DNA of 64,000 nt, from assembly GCA_027485675.1 (NCBI GenBank), contig JAIXQP010000009.1, positions 52,631-116,630 of the forward strand, written 5' to 3'. Positions 40,395 to 49,459 of the stretch are shown here, one piece after another. Position 1 is the stretch's first letter. Each line of letters starts with the position of its first letter. The notes beneath the pieces are model-generated. The model saw nothing but the letters and a program-made list of their open reading frames with translations, was not told where the DNA came from and did no database searches. A program made the translations under genes and the position numbers. This stretch comes from Terriglobales bacterium. Its GTDB lineage: Bacteria; Acidobacteriota; Terriglobia; Bryobacterales; Bryobacteraceae.

Positions 40395-40736
40395 TTAGTA
40401 GCTGGCGATCGCCTGCGCTTCGTCGTCGAACACTTCGAACACCGTGTACAGCTTGGTGATCTGCAGCAAATCCTTGACGCGCTTGGTCAGATTCAACAGC
40501 TTCAGCGACCCGCCGGTGTTCGAAATGGTCGTGAATGCAGAAACCAGTTCGCCGATGCCCGAGCTGTCGATATAGTTCACTTCGCCGAGATTCAACAGGA
40601 TCTTCTTCGTACCTGCCGCCGAAAGTTCCTTGACCTTATCGCGCAACATGGCGGAGCCGTCTCCCAGCGTAATCTTTCCCGCGACGTCCACAATGGTCAC
40701 ATCGCCGCTCACACGAGAATTAATGGTAACGCTCAC
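40395..40736 (-). CDS. Anti-sigma factor antagonist (STAS domain)
   Basis: A 113-residue single STAS domain like SpoIIAA/RsbV. The phosphorylatable serines are in NYIDSSGIGEL (Ser 58/59). Dephosphorylated antagonists bind an anti-sigma kinase and free a sigma factor. It starts with GTG at 40736 behind a strong GGGGAGG site. It lies divergent from an FHA-GAF-PP2C phosphatase, whose catalytic domain is the kind that dephosphorylates such proteins, so the two probably work in one partner-switch pathway. No RsbW-like kinase is in the window. Confidence 0.9.
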   Translation of the reverse strand: MSVTINSRVSGDVTIVDVAGKITLGDGSAMLRDKVKELSAAGTKKILLNLGEVNYIDSSGIGELVSAFTTISNTGGSLKLLNLTKRVKDLLQITKLYTVFEVFDDEAQAIASY

Positions 40737-40852
40737 GCGTCCTCCCCAGATTTGAGGAGCCCGGACTTGGCCCGCGCCCCTGTTAGACTTAAGATACCCA
40801 ATTAGTATAGCCGTGGCCGAGTCGCCGTACCACTAGGATATGAACACCGATT

Positions 40853-42529
40853 ATGAGCGCTCCCGCTCCCGCTGAGATCCAGGTTCGAGGCCAGGAAGGC
40901 ATCGCCCGATTGATCCACGTTGTCGAGTCCCCCTTTATGGTGGGGCGCTCGGATTCAGCTGCCCTGTCGCTGCCCGACGACACCATGCTGTCGCGTCTGC
41001 ACTTTGCCCTCGAATTCCTCGACAATCGGTGGACCGTGCGCGATCTCGGCAGCAAAAACGGCACGGCGGTCAACGGCCAGGTGCTCACGCAGGCCCAGCC
41101 GCTGGCGCCGGGCGATACCATCACTGCTGGCCGGCTCGTCATCACCTTCGAGCCCCACAAAGCCAAATCCGCGCGCGCCCGGTCGCCCCTTGAATTCATC
41201 GACGAATCGCCCGCCTCGGTGCCTTCGTCCTCCTCCACGGTCGTCTTTCGCTTCGACCCGGCCAAACTCGCCGAAGCGGCCCTGCCCTCCTCGCCCCAGC
41301 CGCCCGACATGACGGCCCGGCGCATCGAGGCGCTCGTCAAAGCCGGTAAGGAGATCGCCAGCTTCCGGCCGCTCCGCGAACTCTTTGAGGTGATCCTCGA
41401 ACTCAGCCTGCACGCCGTAGACGCCAAGCGCGGCGTCCTGATGACGATCGAAAACGGAGAACTCGTCGCCCAGGCCCATCGCGGCGAAGGCTTTCGCGTC
41501 TCGAAGGCGGTCCGCGATAAGGTCATCAACGAACGCTCGTCCCTGCTCGTGCGCGACGCCTCGCTCGACGCTCTGCTCAAGTCCAGCGCCACCATCGTCC
41601 AACAGCGCATCCGCTCCCTGATGGCCGTGCCGCTGCAAACCGATACGCAGGTCACCGGCCTCCTCTACGTCGACGCCACCGATTTCGTCCGCTCGTTTGA
41701 CGCCAACGACCTCAGCCTGCTCACCGTCCTTGCCAACATCGCCGCCATCCGCATCGAACACTCCCGCCTCCTTGAAGTGGAGCAGGCCGAGAAGTTCATG
41801 TCGCGCGAACTCGACCAGGCGGCCGAGATTCAGCGGGGCCTGCTGCCGCGGCAGATGCCGGAGATTCCGGGGCTGCAACTGGCCGGCCGCAGCGCGCCTT
41901 GCCGTTCGGTCGGCGGCGACTACTTCGACTTCTTCTCCCTGCCCGATGGCCGCCTCGCCTTCCTCGTCGCCGACGTGGCCGGCAAGGGGCTCTCGGCGGC
42001 GCTGCTCATGTCGAACCTGCAGGCCCGCGTGCAGGCCTTGATGGAGGTGGAGTTCGACGTAGCCCGCCTCGTGACGCGTCTCAATCACAGTCTGAAAGCC
42101 AACACCCCGGATAACAAATTCATCACCGGCTTTTTCGCCATCCTCGACCCCCGCACCGGTTCGATGACCTTCACCAACGCCGGCCACAATCCGCCCGCGC
42201 TGGTACGCAATTCGGGAAAGGTGGAACTACTCACCACCGGCGGCCCTGTCCTCGGCATCCTGCCGAACATCCCCTACCTCGGCGGCCACACGGTGCTCGC
42301 GCCCGGCGAAAGTCTGGTGATGTATTCGGACGGCGTCTCGGAGGCGCCCAACGCGGCCGGCGAAGAGTTCGGCGAAGACGCGGTGGCGCAAATCGCCGTC
42401 GCCTGCAAGGACCGCTCCGCCAACGAAACCATGCTCGAAATCGGCCGCCAGCTTCGCTGCTTCCTCGGCGACCTCCAGCCTGTCGACGATGTCACCCTGC
42501 TGGTCGTCCGCCGCCTGCCTATCGCTTAG
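40853..42529 (+). CDS. FHA-GAF-PP2C (RsbU/SpoIIE-type) phosphatase
   Basis: A 558-residue cytosolic signalling protein. FHA domain about 15-105 (FMVGRSDSAALSLPD, LSRLHFAL, DLGSKNGTAVNGQ) binds phosphothreonine. GAF domain about 160-300 (LMTIENGELVAQAHRGEGF) senses a small ligand. The PP2C-like SpoIIE domain about 330-555 has GGDYFDFFSLPDGR, LVADVAGKGLSAALLMSN, NAGHNPPALV and YSDGVSEAPN, with the metal-binding aspartates present. The FHA domain suggests input from a Ser/Thr kinase such as the one at 26.8-28.4 kb. Likely target: the divergent STAS protein. Its end overlaps the convergent DinB gene by 11 bp. Confidence 0.92.
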   Translation: MSAPAPAEIQVRGQEGIARLIHVVESPFMVGRSDSAALSLPDDTMLSRLHFALEFLDNRWTVRDLGSKNGTAVNGQVLTQAQPLAPGDTITAGRLVITFEPHKAKSARARSPLEFIDESPASVPSSSSTVVFRFDPAKLAEAALPSSPQPPDMTARRIEALVKAGKEIASFRPLRELFEVILELSLHAVDAKRGVLMTIENGELVAQAHRGEGFRVSKAVRDKVINERSSLLVRDASLDALLKSSATIVQQRIRSLMAVPLQTDTQVTGLLYVDATDFVRSFDANDLSLLTVLANIAAIRIEHSRLLEVEQAEKFMSRELDQAAEIQRGLLPRQMPEIPGLQLAGRSAPCRSVGGDYFDFFSLPDGRLAFLVADVAGKGLSAALLMSNLQARVQALMEVEFDVARLVTRLNHSLKANTPDNKFITGFFAILDPRTGSMTFTNAGHNPPALVRNSGKVELLTTGGPVLGILPNIPYLGGHTVLAPGESLVMYSDGVSEAPNAAGEEFGEDAVAQIAVACKDRSANETMLEIGRQLRCFLGDLQPVDDVTLLVVRRLPIA

Positions 42530-43136
42530 GGAAGTTCGGGTCCGCCATCACTTCGCGCATCTGCTTCACATGGCGCTCCGTGTGGCCGCTGATCATGAAC
42601 AGCATCTGGTAGAGATCGATCTCCATCGCCCCGCCCAGCGCAAAGTAGCGGCCCCGCAGGTCTTCTTTCGTCTGCTCGACCATCGCAATCGTCTCGTCGC
42701 GGCGCTGCCGGAACGTGTCGACCACCTGGCCCTGAGACCCTAGCTTACCGGTTGGACGCAACGGCTCGGGCGCCTGCGCCTTCTGCGAGCGGTCACTGAT
42801 CATCGCGGGCACCTTGGCATCCATCGCCGCACGATCTTTTTCCCGCGCAGCGCGCTTGCCCTCATCCACCGGCGACTTCGCCAGCGTCGCCGTCAACAAA
42901 CCACGCAGGAAGGTCTCGCTTTCGGTCAGGTGCTCGGCGCATTCAGCGACGCTCCACCGGTCCGGCGCGGACTTGAACTTCCACTGCGCTTCGCTCAGGT
43001 TCGCCGTCGCGTCCACAAACAGCTTGCGCGTGGCGTGCAGATGGCTCATGGCGCGATCCCGTTCGCCTTGGCTGAGCGTCTCGGCGCCGAGCGGGAACAG
43101 GCAGCAGAGGGAGAAAAGCAAAGTTTTGTGCAGCAT
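42519..43136 (-). CDS. Secreted DinB-family protein
   Basis: A 205-residue protein with a signal peptide (MLHKTLLFSLCCLFPLGAETL) and a DinB-like four-helix domain: WKFKSAPDRWSVAECAEHLTESE contains the first His, and SGHTERHVKQMREV the C-terminal pair of histidines. Export of a DinB domain is unusual but recurrent in Acidobacteria; its reaction is unknown. The ATG at 43136 gives a proper signal peptide. Divergent from the HD-GYP gene. Confidence 0.75.
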   Translation of the reverse strand: MLHKTLLFSLCCLFPLGAETLSQGERDRAMSHLHATRKLFVDATANLSEAQWKFKSAPDRWSVAECAEHLTESETFLRGLLTATLAKSPVDEGKRAAREKDRAAMDAKVPAMISDRSQKAQAPEPLRPTGKLGSQGQVVDTFRQRRDETIAMVEQTKEDLRGRYFALGGAMEIDLYQMLFMISGHTERHVKQMREVMADPNFPKR

Positions 43137-43201
43137 TGCTTTCCAATTATCTAATGCTTTTCGCCGCACTGCCGATAGACCCTGTGTAGCGACCGAGCTC
43201 T

Positions 43202-44407
43202 ATGTCTATTCCTGAACGCGTCAATGCTGTTTTGACCGCCGCACCTGCGGCGAATTCCGACGGCGTTCCGGCGCGCCTGGGGCCGGCCCGGGAGACGACT
43301 CCCCGGGATATGACCCATGGTTTGGACCGCACCCTCGCTAGTCCGGCCGAAGAGCAGAACTCGTCGGCCACCACCAAAATCCTGCTGGTCGATGGCAGTC
43401 CCATCAACCGGCGGCTCTTCACCTCGATGCTGCGCTCGGGCAACCACGAGTTTCTCGAAGCCGCTACTGCCCTGGACGCTCTGGACATCGTAGCGGCTCA
43501 TCCGGTCGACCTCATCATCATGGACCTTCTCCTGCCGGGACTCGGTGGGACGGAACTTTGCCGCCGCCTGAAATCGAATCGGAAGACACAGTTCATTCCC
43601 ATCCTGATGGTGACGAGCGTCCACGGGTTCGACTTCGAGGTGGAAGGCATTGAGTCCGGCGCGGACGAATATCTGACGATGCCGCTCCATCCCTCGGTCG
43701 TTCGCGCTCGCGTCAACTCGCTGCTCCGGCACAAGGCCGCGATTGACTCGCTCGAAGAGGCCGAGACGATTCTATTTGCCCTCGCCCAGGCGGTGGAGAA
43801 TCGGGACATGGGAACCGGACTGCACTGCGAGCGCCTGGCTACCTACAGTGTCGCCCTGGGGTTGGCCCTTGGCCTGCCGCGCCACGACCTCGTCGCTCTA
43901 TACCGGGGCGGCTTCCTGCACGACATCGGCAAAGTTTCGATCCCGGATTCGATCCTGCTGGGCACCGGCAAACTGACCGAAGATCAGTGGAAAGTGATGA
44001 AGATGCACACCATCCGCGGCGTCGAAATCTGTAAGCCGATGAAGACGCTCTCGCCGGTTCTGCCCATTATTCGCAGCCATCACGAACGCTGGGACGGCAC
44101 GGGCTATCCCGACCGCCTTAAGGGGGAAGAGATCCCGCTCCTGGCCCGGATTCTGCAAGTCGTCGATATCTACGACGCTCTCACGACCGCCCGCAGCTAC
44201 AAACCCGCCTACAGCAAGGAAGAGGCGCTCGAGATCCTGAAAGAAGAGGCCGCCAAGGGTTGGCGCGATCCGGAACTAGTCTCGCTCTTCGTCAGCATGC
44301 AGCACGGCGTCCTGCTCGACTCCCGCGCCCTCCTCGAATCCGATTGGCCGGAGCTCAGCTCGACGCTGCATTCGCTGCAGAACATGAACCGCCACCTCCG
44401 GGCTTAG
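43202..44407 (+). CDS. Response regulator with HD-GYP domain
   Basis: A 401-residue RpfG-like protein. After an unstructured N-terminal stretch of about 57 residues comes a receiver domain (58-178) with phospho-acceptor Asp 108 (IIMDLLLPG). The HD-GYP domain (about 185-390) has LHDIGKVSIPD (His 240, Asp 241) and HHERWDGTGYP (GYP 301-303), so cyclic-di-GMP hydrolysis is expected. The receiver looks degenerate: the acidic pair is reduced to V-D-G (Asp 64, Gly 65), and the conserved Lys is Met 160 (LTMPLHP). No histidine kinase is adjacent. Confidence 0.9.
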   Translation: MSIPERVNAVLTAAPAANSDGVPARLGPARETTPRDMTHGLDRTLASPAEEQNSSATTKILLVDGSPINRRLFTSMLRSGNHEFLEAATALDALDIVAAHPVDLIIMDLLLPGLGGTELCRRLKSNRKTQFIPILMVTSVHGFDFEVEGIESGADEYLTMPLHPSVVRARVNSLLRHKAAIDSLEEAETILFALAQAVENRDMGTGLHCERLATYSVALGLALGLPRHDLVALYRGGFLHDIGKVSIPDSILLGTGKLTEDQWKVMKMHTIRGVEICKPMKTLSPVLPIIRSHHERWDGTGYPDRLKGEEIPLLARILQVVDIYDALTTARSYKPAYSKEEALEILKEEAAKGWRDPELVSLFVSMQHGVLLDSRALLESDWPELSSTLHSLQNMNRHLRA

Positions 44408-45153
44408 CCCTTCGGCTCCGCCCACACCGCGCACCAGCCATCCTTCTCCCGCTGCGCCAGAACGTGCAGCCCGGCCGTCAACTCCGGGATCTGGTCCGCC
44501 AGGAATCCGCTCAGCAGCAGCGGCGTCCCCAACCGCCGCAGGTCCGGCAGGATCTCCCGCATCACGGCCAGGTGAATATTGCACACCACCAAATCCGCGC
44601 ATCCCGCCCGCGCCGCGTTCGCTGACCCTTGCCACACCGCGGCATGTTCCCGCGCCAGTTCCACGGCGGCCGGCTCCACGTCGCACGCCCACACCGTGCC
44701 CGCCCCCAGCGCCCGCGCCGCCGCGCTCAGAATCCCCGTCCCCGTGCCCACGTCGAGCACGCGCTGCCCCGGCCGCAGCACCTCCTCGAGCAGTTCGAGA
44801 CAAAGCTGCGTCGTCTGATGCTCCCCTCCGCCAAACACCGGCGCCCCGATCATCGCCAGGCGCAAACGCCCTGCCGGCGTGGCTTCGTTTCGCCAGGGCG
44901 GACAGAGGAAAAACCGCTGGCCGATGAGCAGCGGCTCCCAATCCTCCCACCACGAATGGGCCGCCTCGGCGACGGGAGCCACCACGCCCCCGTGCGCCAA
45001 AGCAAATCGTTCGGCGGTCGCCGCCGAGGCGAAGAACACCTGATAGCCGTCGGCTTCCTCGATCACCCCTTGCAGCGGGTAGTCGCCGGACCAATCAGCC
45101 AGAAGCTCTTCCCACTCCTCGGCGGTGCGTTGGATACGAACGGAGTAGCTCAC
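44404..45153 (-). CDS. prmA: Ribosomal protein L11 methyltransferase-like protein
   Basis: A 249-residue class I SAM methyltransferase. PrmA marks are FGGGEHQTTQLCLELLEE before the SAM loop, LDVGTGTGILSAAARALGA, ACDVEPAAVELAREHA, and DLVVCNIHLAVM in place of the usual ANI-L. The N-terminal L11-binding domain is present but short and divergent (YSVRIQRTAEEWEELLADW). It resembles the compact Thermus form in length. It starts with GTG at 45153, sharing a base with the esterase stop (TAGTG). Confidence 0.75.
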   Translation of the reverse strand: MSYSVRIQRTAEEWEELLADWSGDYPLQGVIEEADGYQVFFASAATAERFALAHGGVVAPVAEAAHSWWEDWEPLLIGQRFFLCPPWRNEATPAGRLRLAMIGAPVFGGGEHQTTQLCLELLEEVLRPGQRVLDVGTGTGILSAAARALGAGTVWACDVEPAAVELAREHAAVWQGSANAARAGCADLVVCNIHLAVMREILPDLRRLGTPLLLSGFLADQIPELTAGLHVLAQREKDGWCAVWAEPKG

Positions 45154-46382
45154 TAGTCGCGGTTCAGCGCCTTGACGCGCCAGTACGGTTTCGTCTTTTC
45201 GGCCGGATCCATCACGAAGGTTTCGCTCGTCTTGGCCGGGTCATAGCCGCGCCACAGCCACGTCAGCGCCTCCGGCGCCTGCGCGTTGCCCTGCGCCGTG
45301 CTGTGCCCGCCGTTGCCCCAGGTGAACTTGAAATCGTACTCCTTCATCTTCAGCGAATTGGCCATCTGGATGTTCTGCAGCGGCCAGGAACCAAACTGAT
45401 TTTCGAGGTCGTTCGAGCTGTCCTGCAGCCACACGCGGATGTTCTTCCGCTCGGTCTTGCGGATCCAGAACGGATAGATGTTTCCGCCGTCCTTCTTCCC
45501 CGGCTGCCACTGAATGCTCGTGTAGGTGCCGATCCGCGAGAACACGCGCGAGTAACGCTCCGTGTCAAACCACGCCACCGTGAACGCGCAAACGGCGCCC
45601 GAGCTCTCGCCCATGATCGCCCGCGAGTACGCGTCCTTCCGGATGTTGTACTTCGCCTCGACGTCCTTGACGATCTCCTCGCGGAGGAACCGGGCGTAGG
45701 TATCGTCCACCGTGTCGTATTGGATCGAACGCATCCGCCGTTCGCCGATCATTCCGGGGCTGATCAGCACCGTAATCGCCACCGGAATCCGCTTCTGGTG
45801 CGTCAGGTTATCGAGCGTAATCAGCAGCCGGTTGCCGGCCTCGCGGTTGGCGTAGCCTTGGCCGTCCTGCACCACGAACAGCGCCGCGGCCGTGTTCGGG
45901 TTGTACTGCGCCGGTACGTAGACCCAATAGTTGGTTACCATGCCGGGATAGATCTTGCTGGTATGCACGATCTTTTCAGACAGCTTGCCCGGCGGCACGT
46001 CCGCCTTCTCGTAGGAGTCCGGTCCGAAGGCCGGGAAGTCGATCGGCGGGTTCGCCTTGCCGTCAATGGTGATCGCATAACGATGGCTGGTACCAGTCGG
46101 CAGCTTGGTCTGGGCAATCCACAGGTCGGAGCCCTTCAGCCGCGTGAACTTCGGCCCCGGGGCCTCATCGAGTTCGAGCGCCGGCGCCGTCTTGGACTCC
46201 GCCGCGAAGAGAAACTCGCCGTTGTATCCCAGCGCGCCGCGCTGCTCCCGCATGATCTTCGCGAGCGCGGCCTTGAATTCCGCTGAGTTCGGCGACTTCC
46301 TGGCCATCGCCAGCAGGTCTTGCGCCGGGTCGGCCGCCGCTAACGAAGCGGCAAAGAGGAGGAGGGAGAGTACAGGTTTCAT
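45153..46382 (-). CDS. Secreted esterase, enterochelin esterase-like alpha/beta hydrolase
   Basis: A 409-residue protein with a signal peptide (MKPVLSLLLFAASLAAA). An N-terminal immunoglobulin-like part is followed by an alpha/beta hydrolase of the esterase D/Fes type: WVYVPAQYNPNTAAALFVVQDGQ, nucleophile motif GESSG in IMGESSGAVCAFTVAW, and likely His in GNGGHSTAQG. A carboxylic-ester substrate such as a plant cell-wall ester or siderophore is possible. The start at 46382 overlaps the gamma-glutamyltransferase stop by ATGA. Confidence 0.75.
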   Translation of the reverse strand: MKPVLSLLLFAASLAAADPAQDLLAMARKSPNSAEFKAALAKIMREQRGALGYNGEFLFAAESKTAPALELDEAPGPKFTRLKGSDLWIAQTKLPTGTSHRYAITIDGKANPPIDFPAFGPDSYEKADVPPGKLSEKIVHTSKIYPGMVTNYWVYVPAQYNPNTAAALFVVQDGQGYANREAGNRLLITLDNLTHQKRIPVAITVLISPGMIGERRMRSIQYDTVDDTYARFLREEIVKDVEAKYNIRKDAYSRAIMGESSGAVCAFTVAWFDTERYSRVFSRIGTYTSIQWQPGKKDGGNIYPFWIRKTERKNIRVWLQDSSNDLENQFGSWPLQNIQMANSLKMKEYDFKFTWGNGGHSTAQGNAQAPEALTWLWRGYDPAKTSETFVMDPAEKTKPYWRVKALNRD

Positions 46383-47971
46383 GGTTTCCAAAAATTCTCG
46401 GGTTCCGGAATCGCCGCGCCATCTTTCCGGGGGTCGGACGCGCCGGATTTCACTTTCGTCTTGCGGTCATAGGCCACGGCCTGGCCGCCGCCCATGCGCG
46501 AAGAGTAGGCGGCGCGGACGTCGATCTGGTGTCCCAGCTTGCGCAACCGTTCGAGCTCGGGGGCAGGGAAGCGGTTCTCGATCTGCACTCCACAGCCCTC
46601 CGGATCGCGCCGCGTGAAGCGAGGCGACTCCATCGCCTCTTGAATATTCATCTTCTGATCCACCATGTAGGAGACAAACTGCGCGTGCGCCTGCGCCTGG
46701 TTGAAGCCGCCCATAATCCCGAACGCCACCCGCGCGTCGCCCATCATCAGGAACCCCGGGATGATCGTATGCAGCGGCCGCTTATGCGGCGCCACGTGAT
46801 TCACATGCTGGGGGTCCACATCGAACAAGCCTCCCCGGTCGTGCAGGTGAAAGCCAAACTCGTCGGTCGTGATCCCGGAGCCGAACTTGTTGTAGATCGA
46901 CTGAATCCAGGACACCATGTTCCCCTCGCGGTCCACCACCGAAAGATAGATCGTATTCTTCAGCTTCCCCGGGTCGCCCGCCTTCAAGTCGCACTGGGCG
47001 CGATTGGGGTCGATCCGTTTCGCCCGTTCCGCCGCGTAGGCCTTCGATAGCAGGCCCGCCGTCGGAACCTGCGAAAACTTCGGATCGGTCACGTACCGCC
47101 GCAGGTCCAGCACGGAGAGCTTCTGCGCTTCGATCTTGAAGTGCAGATTCAGCTGCGCGCCCGGCTTGGTTTCGAGAATGTTCAGCATCTCGAGCGCCGA
47201 AACGCCCTGGCCGTTGGGCGGCAGCTCAAACACCTTCGCGCCCCGGTAGGTGGTCGAAATCGGCTCGACAAACTCGCTCTGGTACTCCGTGAAGTCGTTC
47301 TCGGCGAGCAGTCCCCCCAGCCGGGCCGACGTCTTCAGAATGTCGGCCGCCAGCGGGCCCTTATAGAATCCGTCCCGCCCCTGCCGCGCGATGATCTCGT
47401 AGGCCTTGGCCAGTCCCGGCGTCTTCCATATCTCCCCCACCGCCGGCACCCGGCCCGGCCATTTTTCTCCGCTCGTCGCCCAATCCTCACGGATGATCTC
47501 GGTTACCGGAAAGCCGTTGCGCGCATAGTGAATCGCCGGCGCGAACAGGTCGGCCCACGGCAGCTTGCCGAACTTCTGGTGCATCTTCCACCAGCCGTCC
47601 ACCGCTCCCGGCACCGTCACCGAGTGAATCCCCGTGAATCCACCCTTCGGCGCCGCCGTCATCTTCGCCGGGGCCCAGCCGCTGGCGTTCAGCCCCGTTA
47701 ACTTCTCCGTCTGCGCGTCGTAGTGAATGGCGAACAGGTCGCCCCCGATCCCGCACATCATCGGCTCCACCACGCCCAGCACCGCGTTGGCCGCAATGGC
47801 GGCATCCACCGCTGAACCGCCGCGCGCCAGAACCTGCGCCGCCGCCTGCGAGGCCAGCGCCTGGCTGGTCGCCGCCACGCCCTGCGTGGACTGAATCATC
47901 GAGCGGGATTGCCAGCGTTCCTGGCCGATTGCCGCGGCCGCGAAGGCGAGAAGGAGCAAAGTGCGATGCAT
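46379..47971 (-). CDS. ggt: Gamma-glutamyltransferase family protein
   Basis: A 531-residue Ntn-hydrolase with a signal peptide (MHRTLLLLAFAAAAIG), acting in the periplasm on gamma-glutamyl compounds such as glutathione. Family marks are ARGGSAVDAAIAANAVLGVVEP, GIGGDLFAIHYD and PPNGQGVSALEMLNI. The autoproteolysis site appears to be Thr in KNTIYLSVVDREGN (about residue 340). The C-terminal GAFN-like segment FGIMGGFNQAQAHAQ is present. The ATG at 47971 gives the leader. It is divergent from the aldo/keto reductase. Confidence 0.88.
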   Translation of the reverse strand: MHRTLLLLAFAAAAIGQERWQSRSMIQSTQGVAATSQALASQAAAQVLARGGSAVDAAIAANAVLGVVEPMMCGIGGDLFAIHYDAQTEKLTGLNASGWAPAKMTAAPKGGFTGIHSVTVPGAVDGWWKMHQKFGKLPWADLFAPAIHYARNGFPVTEIIREDWATSGEKWPGRVPAVGEIWKTPGLAKAYEIIARQGRDGFYKGPLAADILKTSARLGGLLAENDFTEYQSEFVEPISTTYRGAKVFELPPNGQGVSALEMLNILETKPGAQLNLHFKIEAQKLSVLDLRRYVTDPKFSQVPTAGLLSKAYAAERAKRIDPNRAQCDLKAGDPGKLKNTIYLSVVDREGNMVSWIQSIYNKFGSGITTDEFGFHLHDRGGLFDVDPQHVNHVAPHKRPLHTIIPGFLMMGDARVAFGIMGGFNQAQAHAQFVSYMVDQKMNIQEAMESPRFTRRDPEGCGVQIENRFPAPELERLRKLGHQIDVRAAYSSRMGGGQAVAYDRKTKVKSGASDPRKDGAAIPEPENFWKP

Positions 47972-48017
47972 TGGGGAATCCGAAGTTATATCATGCAAGG
48001 TGTAGGGGGGCGCATCC

Positions 48018-48887
48018 ATGCAACGGCGAAAATTTTTGACCAAGTCCGCTGCCATCGCGGCCGGCATCAGCCTGCACCAGTTCCCGTATCCGCTGTTTGC
48101 GAATCCGGCTCAGAAATTGGCGAGCGACCGCATCGCCCTCGGCCCGAAGAAAGTCATGCTCAGCCGCCTGGCCATGGGCACCGGCACCAACGGCGTCGGC
48201 GGCTCTTCGAACCAGACCCGGAAACTGGGCGTGAACGGCCTGGCCGATCTCTTCCGCGCCGGGTACGACCAGGGCTTGAACTTCTTCGACGCCGCTGACC
48301 AGTACGGCACCCATCCGCACGTCCGCCAAGCCCTCAAAAGCGTGCCGCGCGAAAAGGTGACCATCCTTTCGAAGACCCACGCCTCCACCGCCGCCGAAAT
48401 GCGCGCGGACCTCGACCGTTTCCGCCGCGAACTCAACACCGACTACATCGACATCCTGCTGCTCCACTGCATGCTCGACAAGAATTGGAACGAGAAGAAG
48501 CGGGGCGCCATGGATGTCATCGCCGAAGCGCAGGAAAAAGGCATTGTCCGCACCAAAGGCACCTCCTGCCACACGCTCGAAGCCCTGAAGACGGCGGCCG
48601 CCGAGCCGTGGGTGGAGGTCGATCTCGCCCGCATCAACCCGGCCGGCATCGCCATGGACGCCAAGCCCGAAGTTGTCATCGACGTGCTCCGTCAGATGAA
48701 GGCCGCCGGCAAAGGCATCATCGGCATGAAGATTTTTGGCGCCGGCAAGCTCCGCAGTAAACCCGACGAGTGCCTGCAATTCGCTCTCGGCTTGGATTGC
48801 GTCGACGTCTTCACCATCGGCGCCGAAAGCCGCGCCGAAATGGAAGACTTGGTGAAAAAGATTCCCGCGGCGAGCGTCCGCGGATAA
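48018..48887 (+). CDS. Tat-exported aldo/keto reductase
   Basis: A 289-residue aldo/keto reductase preceded by a good twin-arginine signal (QRRKFLTKSAAIAAG). Catalytic tetrad positions are visible: Asp and Tyr in NFFDAADQYGTH, Lys in ILSKTHAS, His in LLLHCM. NAD(P) binding in the periplasm would require import of a folded, cofactor-loaded protein, which Tat provides. The substrate is unknown. It is divergent from the ggt gene by 46 bp. Confidence 0.87.
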   Translation: MQRRKFLTKSAAIAAGISLHQFPYPLFANPAQKLASDRIALGPKKVMLSRLAMGTGTNGVGGSSNQTRKLGVNGLADLFRAGYDQGLNFFDAADQYGTHPHVRQALKSVPREKVTILSKTHASTAAEMRADLDRFRRELNTDYIDILLLHCMLDKNWNEKKRGAMDVIAEAQEKGIVRTKGTSCHTLEALKTAAAEPWVEVDLARINPAGIAMDAKPEVVIDVLRQMKAAGKGIIGMKIFGAGKLRSKPDECLQFALGLDCVDVFTIGAESRAEMEDLVKKIPAASVRG

Positions 48888-48915
48888 ACTGTTCTTGATT
48901 TCAGGGAGATATCAA

Positions 48916-49434
48916 ATGAAGAAATGGATGTTTGCAAGCGTAGCTACGCTGGCGCTCAGCGCCGTTCTGGTCGGCCAGGGCAAGACCCCGATCCTGCAGC
49001 CGGGCATGACCCCGGTGGGCGACCCGACCTATAAGAAGGCCATGGGCAAGATCGGCGAGAAGGCCGAAGGCTGGTCGCAAACCAGTGTTGCCGCCGGCGT
49101 TGACGGCAAGCCGCTCACCGGCAAGCAGGTCACGATGGTTGGCGAAATCGTCGACTTCTCCTGCTATCTGCAACTTGGCAAGCACGGCGAAAAGCATCGC
49201 GCCTGCGGCCAGAAGTGCGCCAAGGCTGGCCAGCCCATCGGCCTGCTGACCGCTGACGGCTCCCTCTATATGGTGATGGAAGAAGAGCACGATCCGCGCC
49301 GCGACGGCCTCACGATGTCCGCCTTCCGCGCCGCTGCCTCCGACCACATGGCCCACGTGATGGAAGTCACCGGCACGATGACCCAGCACGGCGGCTACAA
49401 AGCCATCTACGTCGCCGGCTACGTGAAGCAGTAG
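48916..49434 (+). CDS. Secreted protein with three conserved-looking cysteines
   Basis: A 172-residue protein with a signal peptide (MKKWMFASVATLALSAVLVG). I recognise it only as an uncharacterised type seen in Acidobacteria. The core reads VGEIVDFSCYLQLGKHGEKH then RACGQKCAKAGQPIG, with Cys 83, 97 and 101 plus several histidines and Met residues, a pattern that could bind a metal or heme-like cofactor. The C-terminus ends in GTMTQHGGYKAIYVAGYVKQ, like the last strands of an OB or beta-sandwich fold. It stands 25 bp before a diheme peroxidase and may assist it. Confidence 0.6.
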   Translation: MKKWMFASVATLALSAVLVGQGKTPILQPGMTPVGDPTYKKAMGKIGEKAEGWSQTSVAAGVDGKPLTGKQVTMVGEIVDFSCYLQLGKHGEKHRACGQKCAKAGQPIGLLTADGSLYMVMEEEHDPRRDGLTMSAFRAAASDHMAHVMEVTGTMTQHGGYKAIYVAGYVKQ

Positions 49435-49459
49435 TTCAAACCTCAGGAACGGTAAAGTC

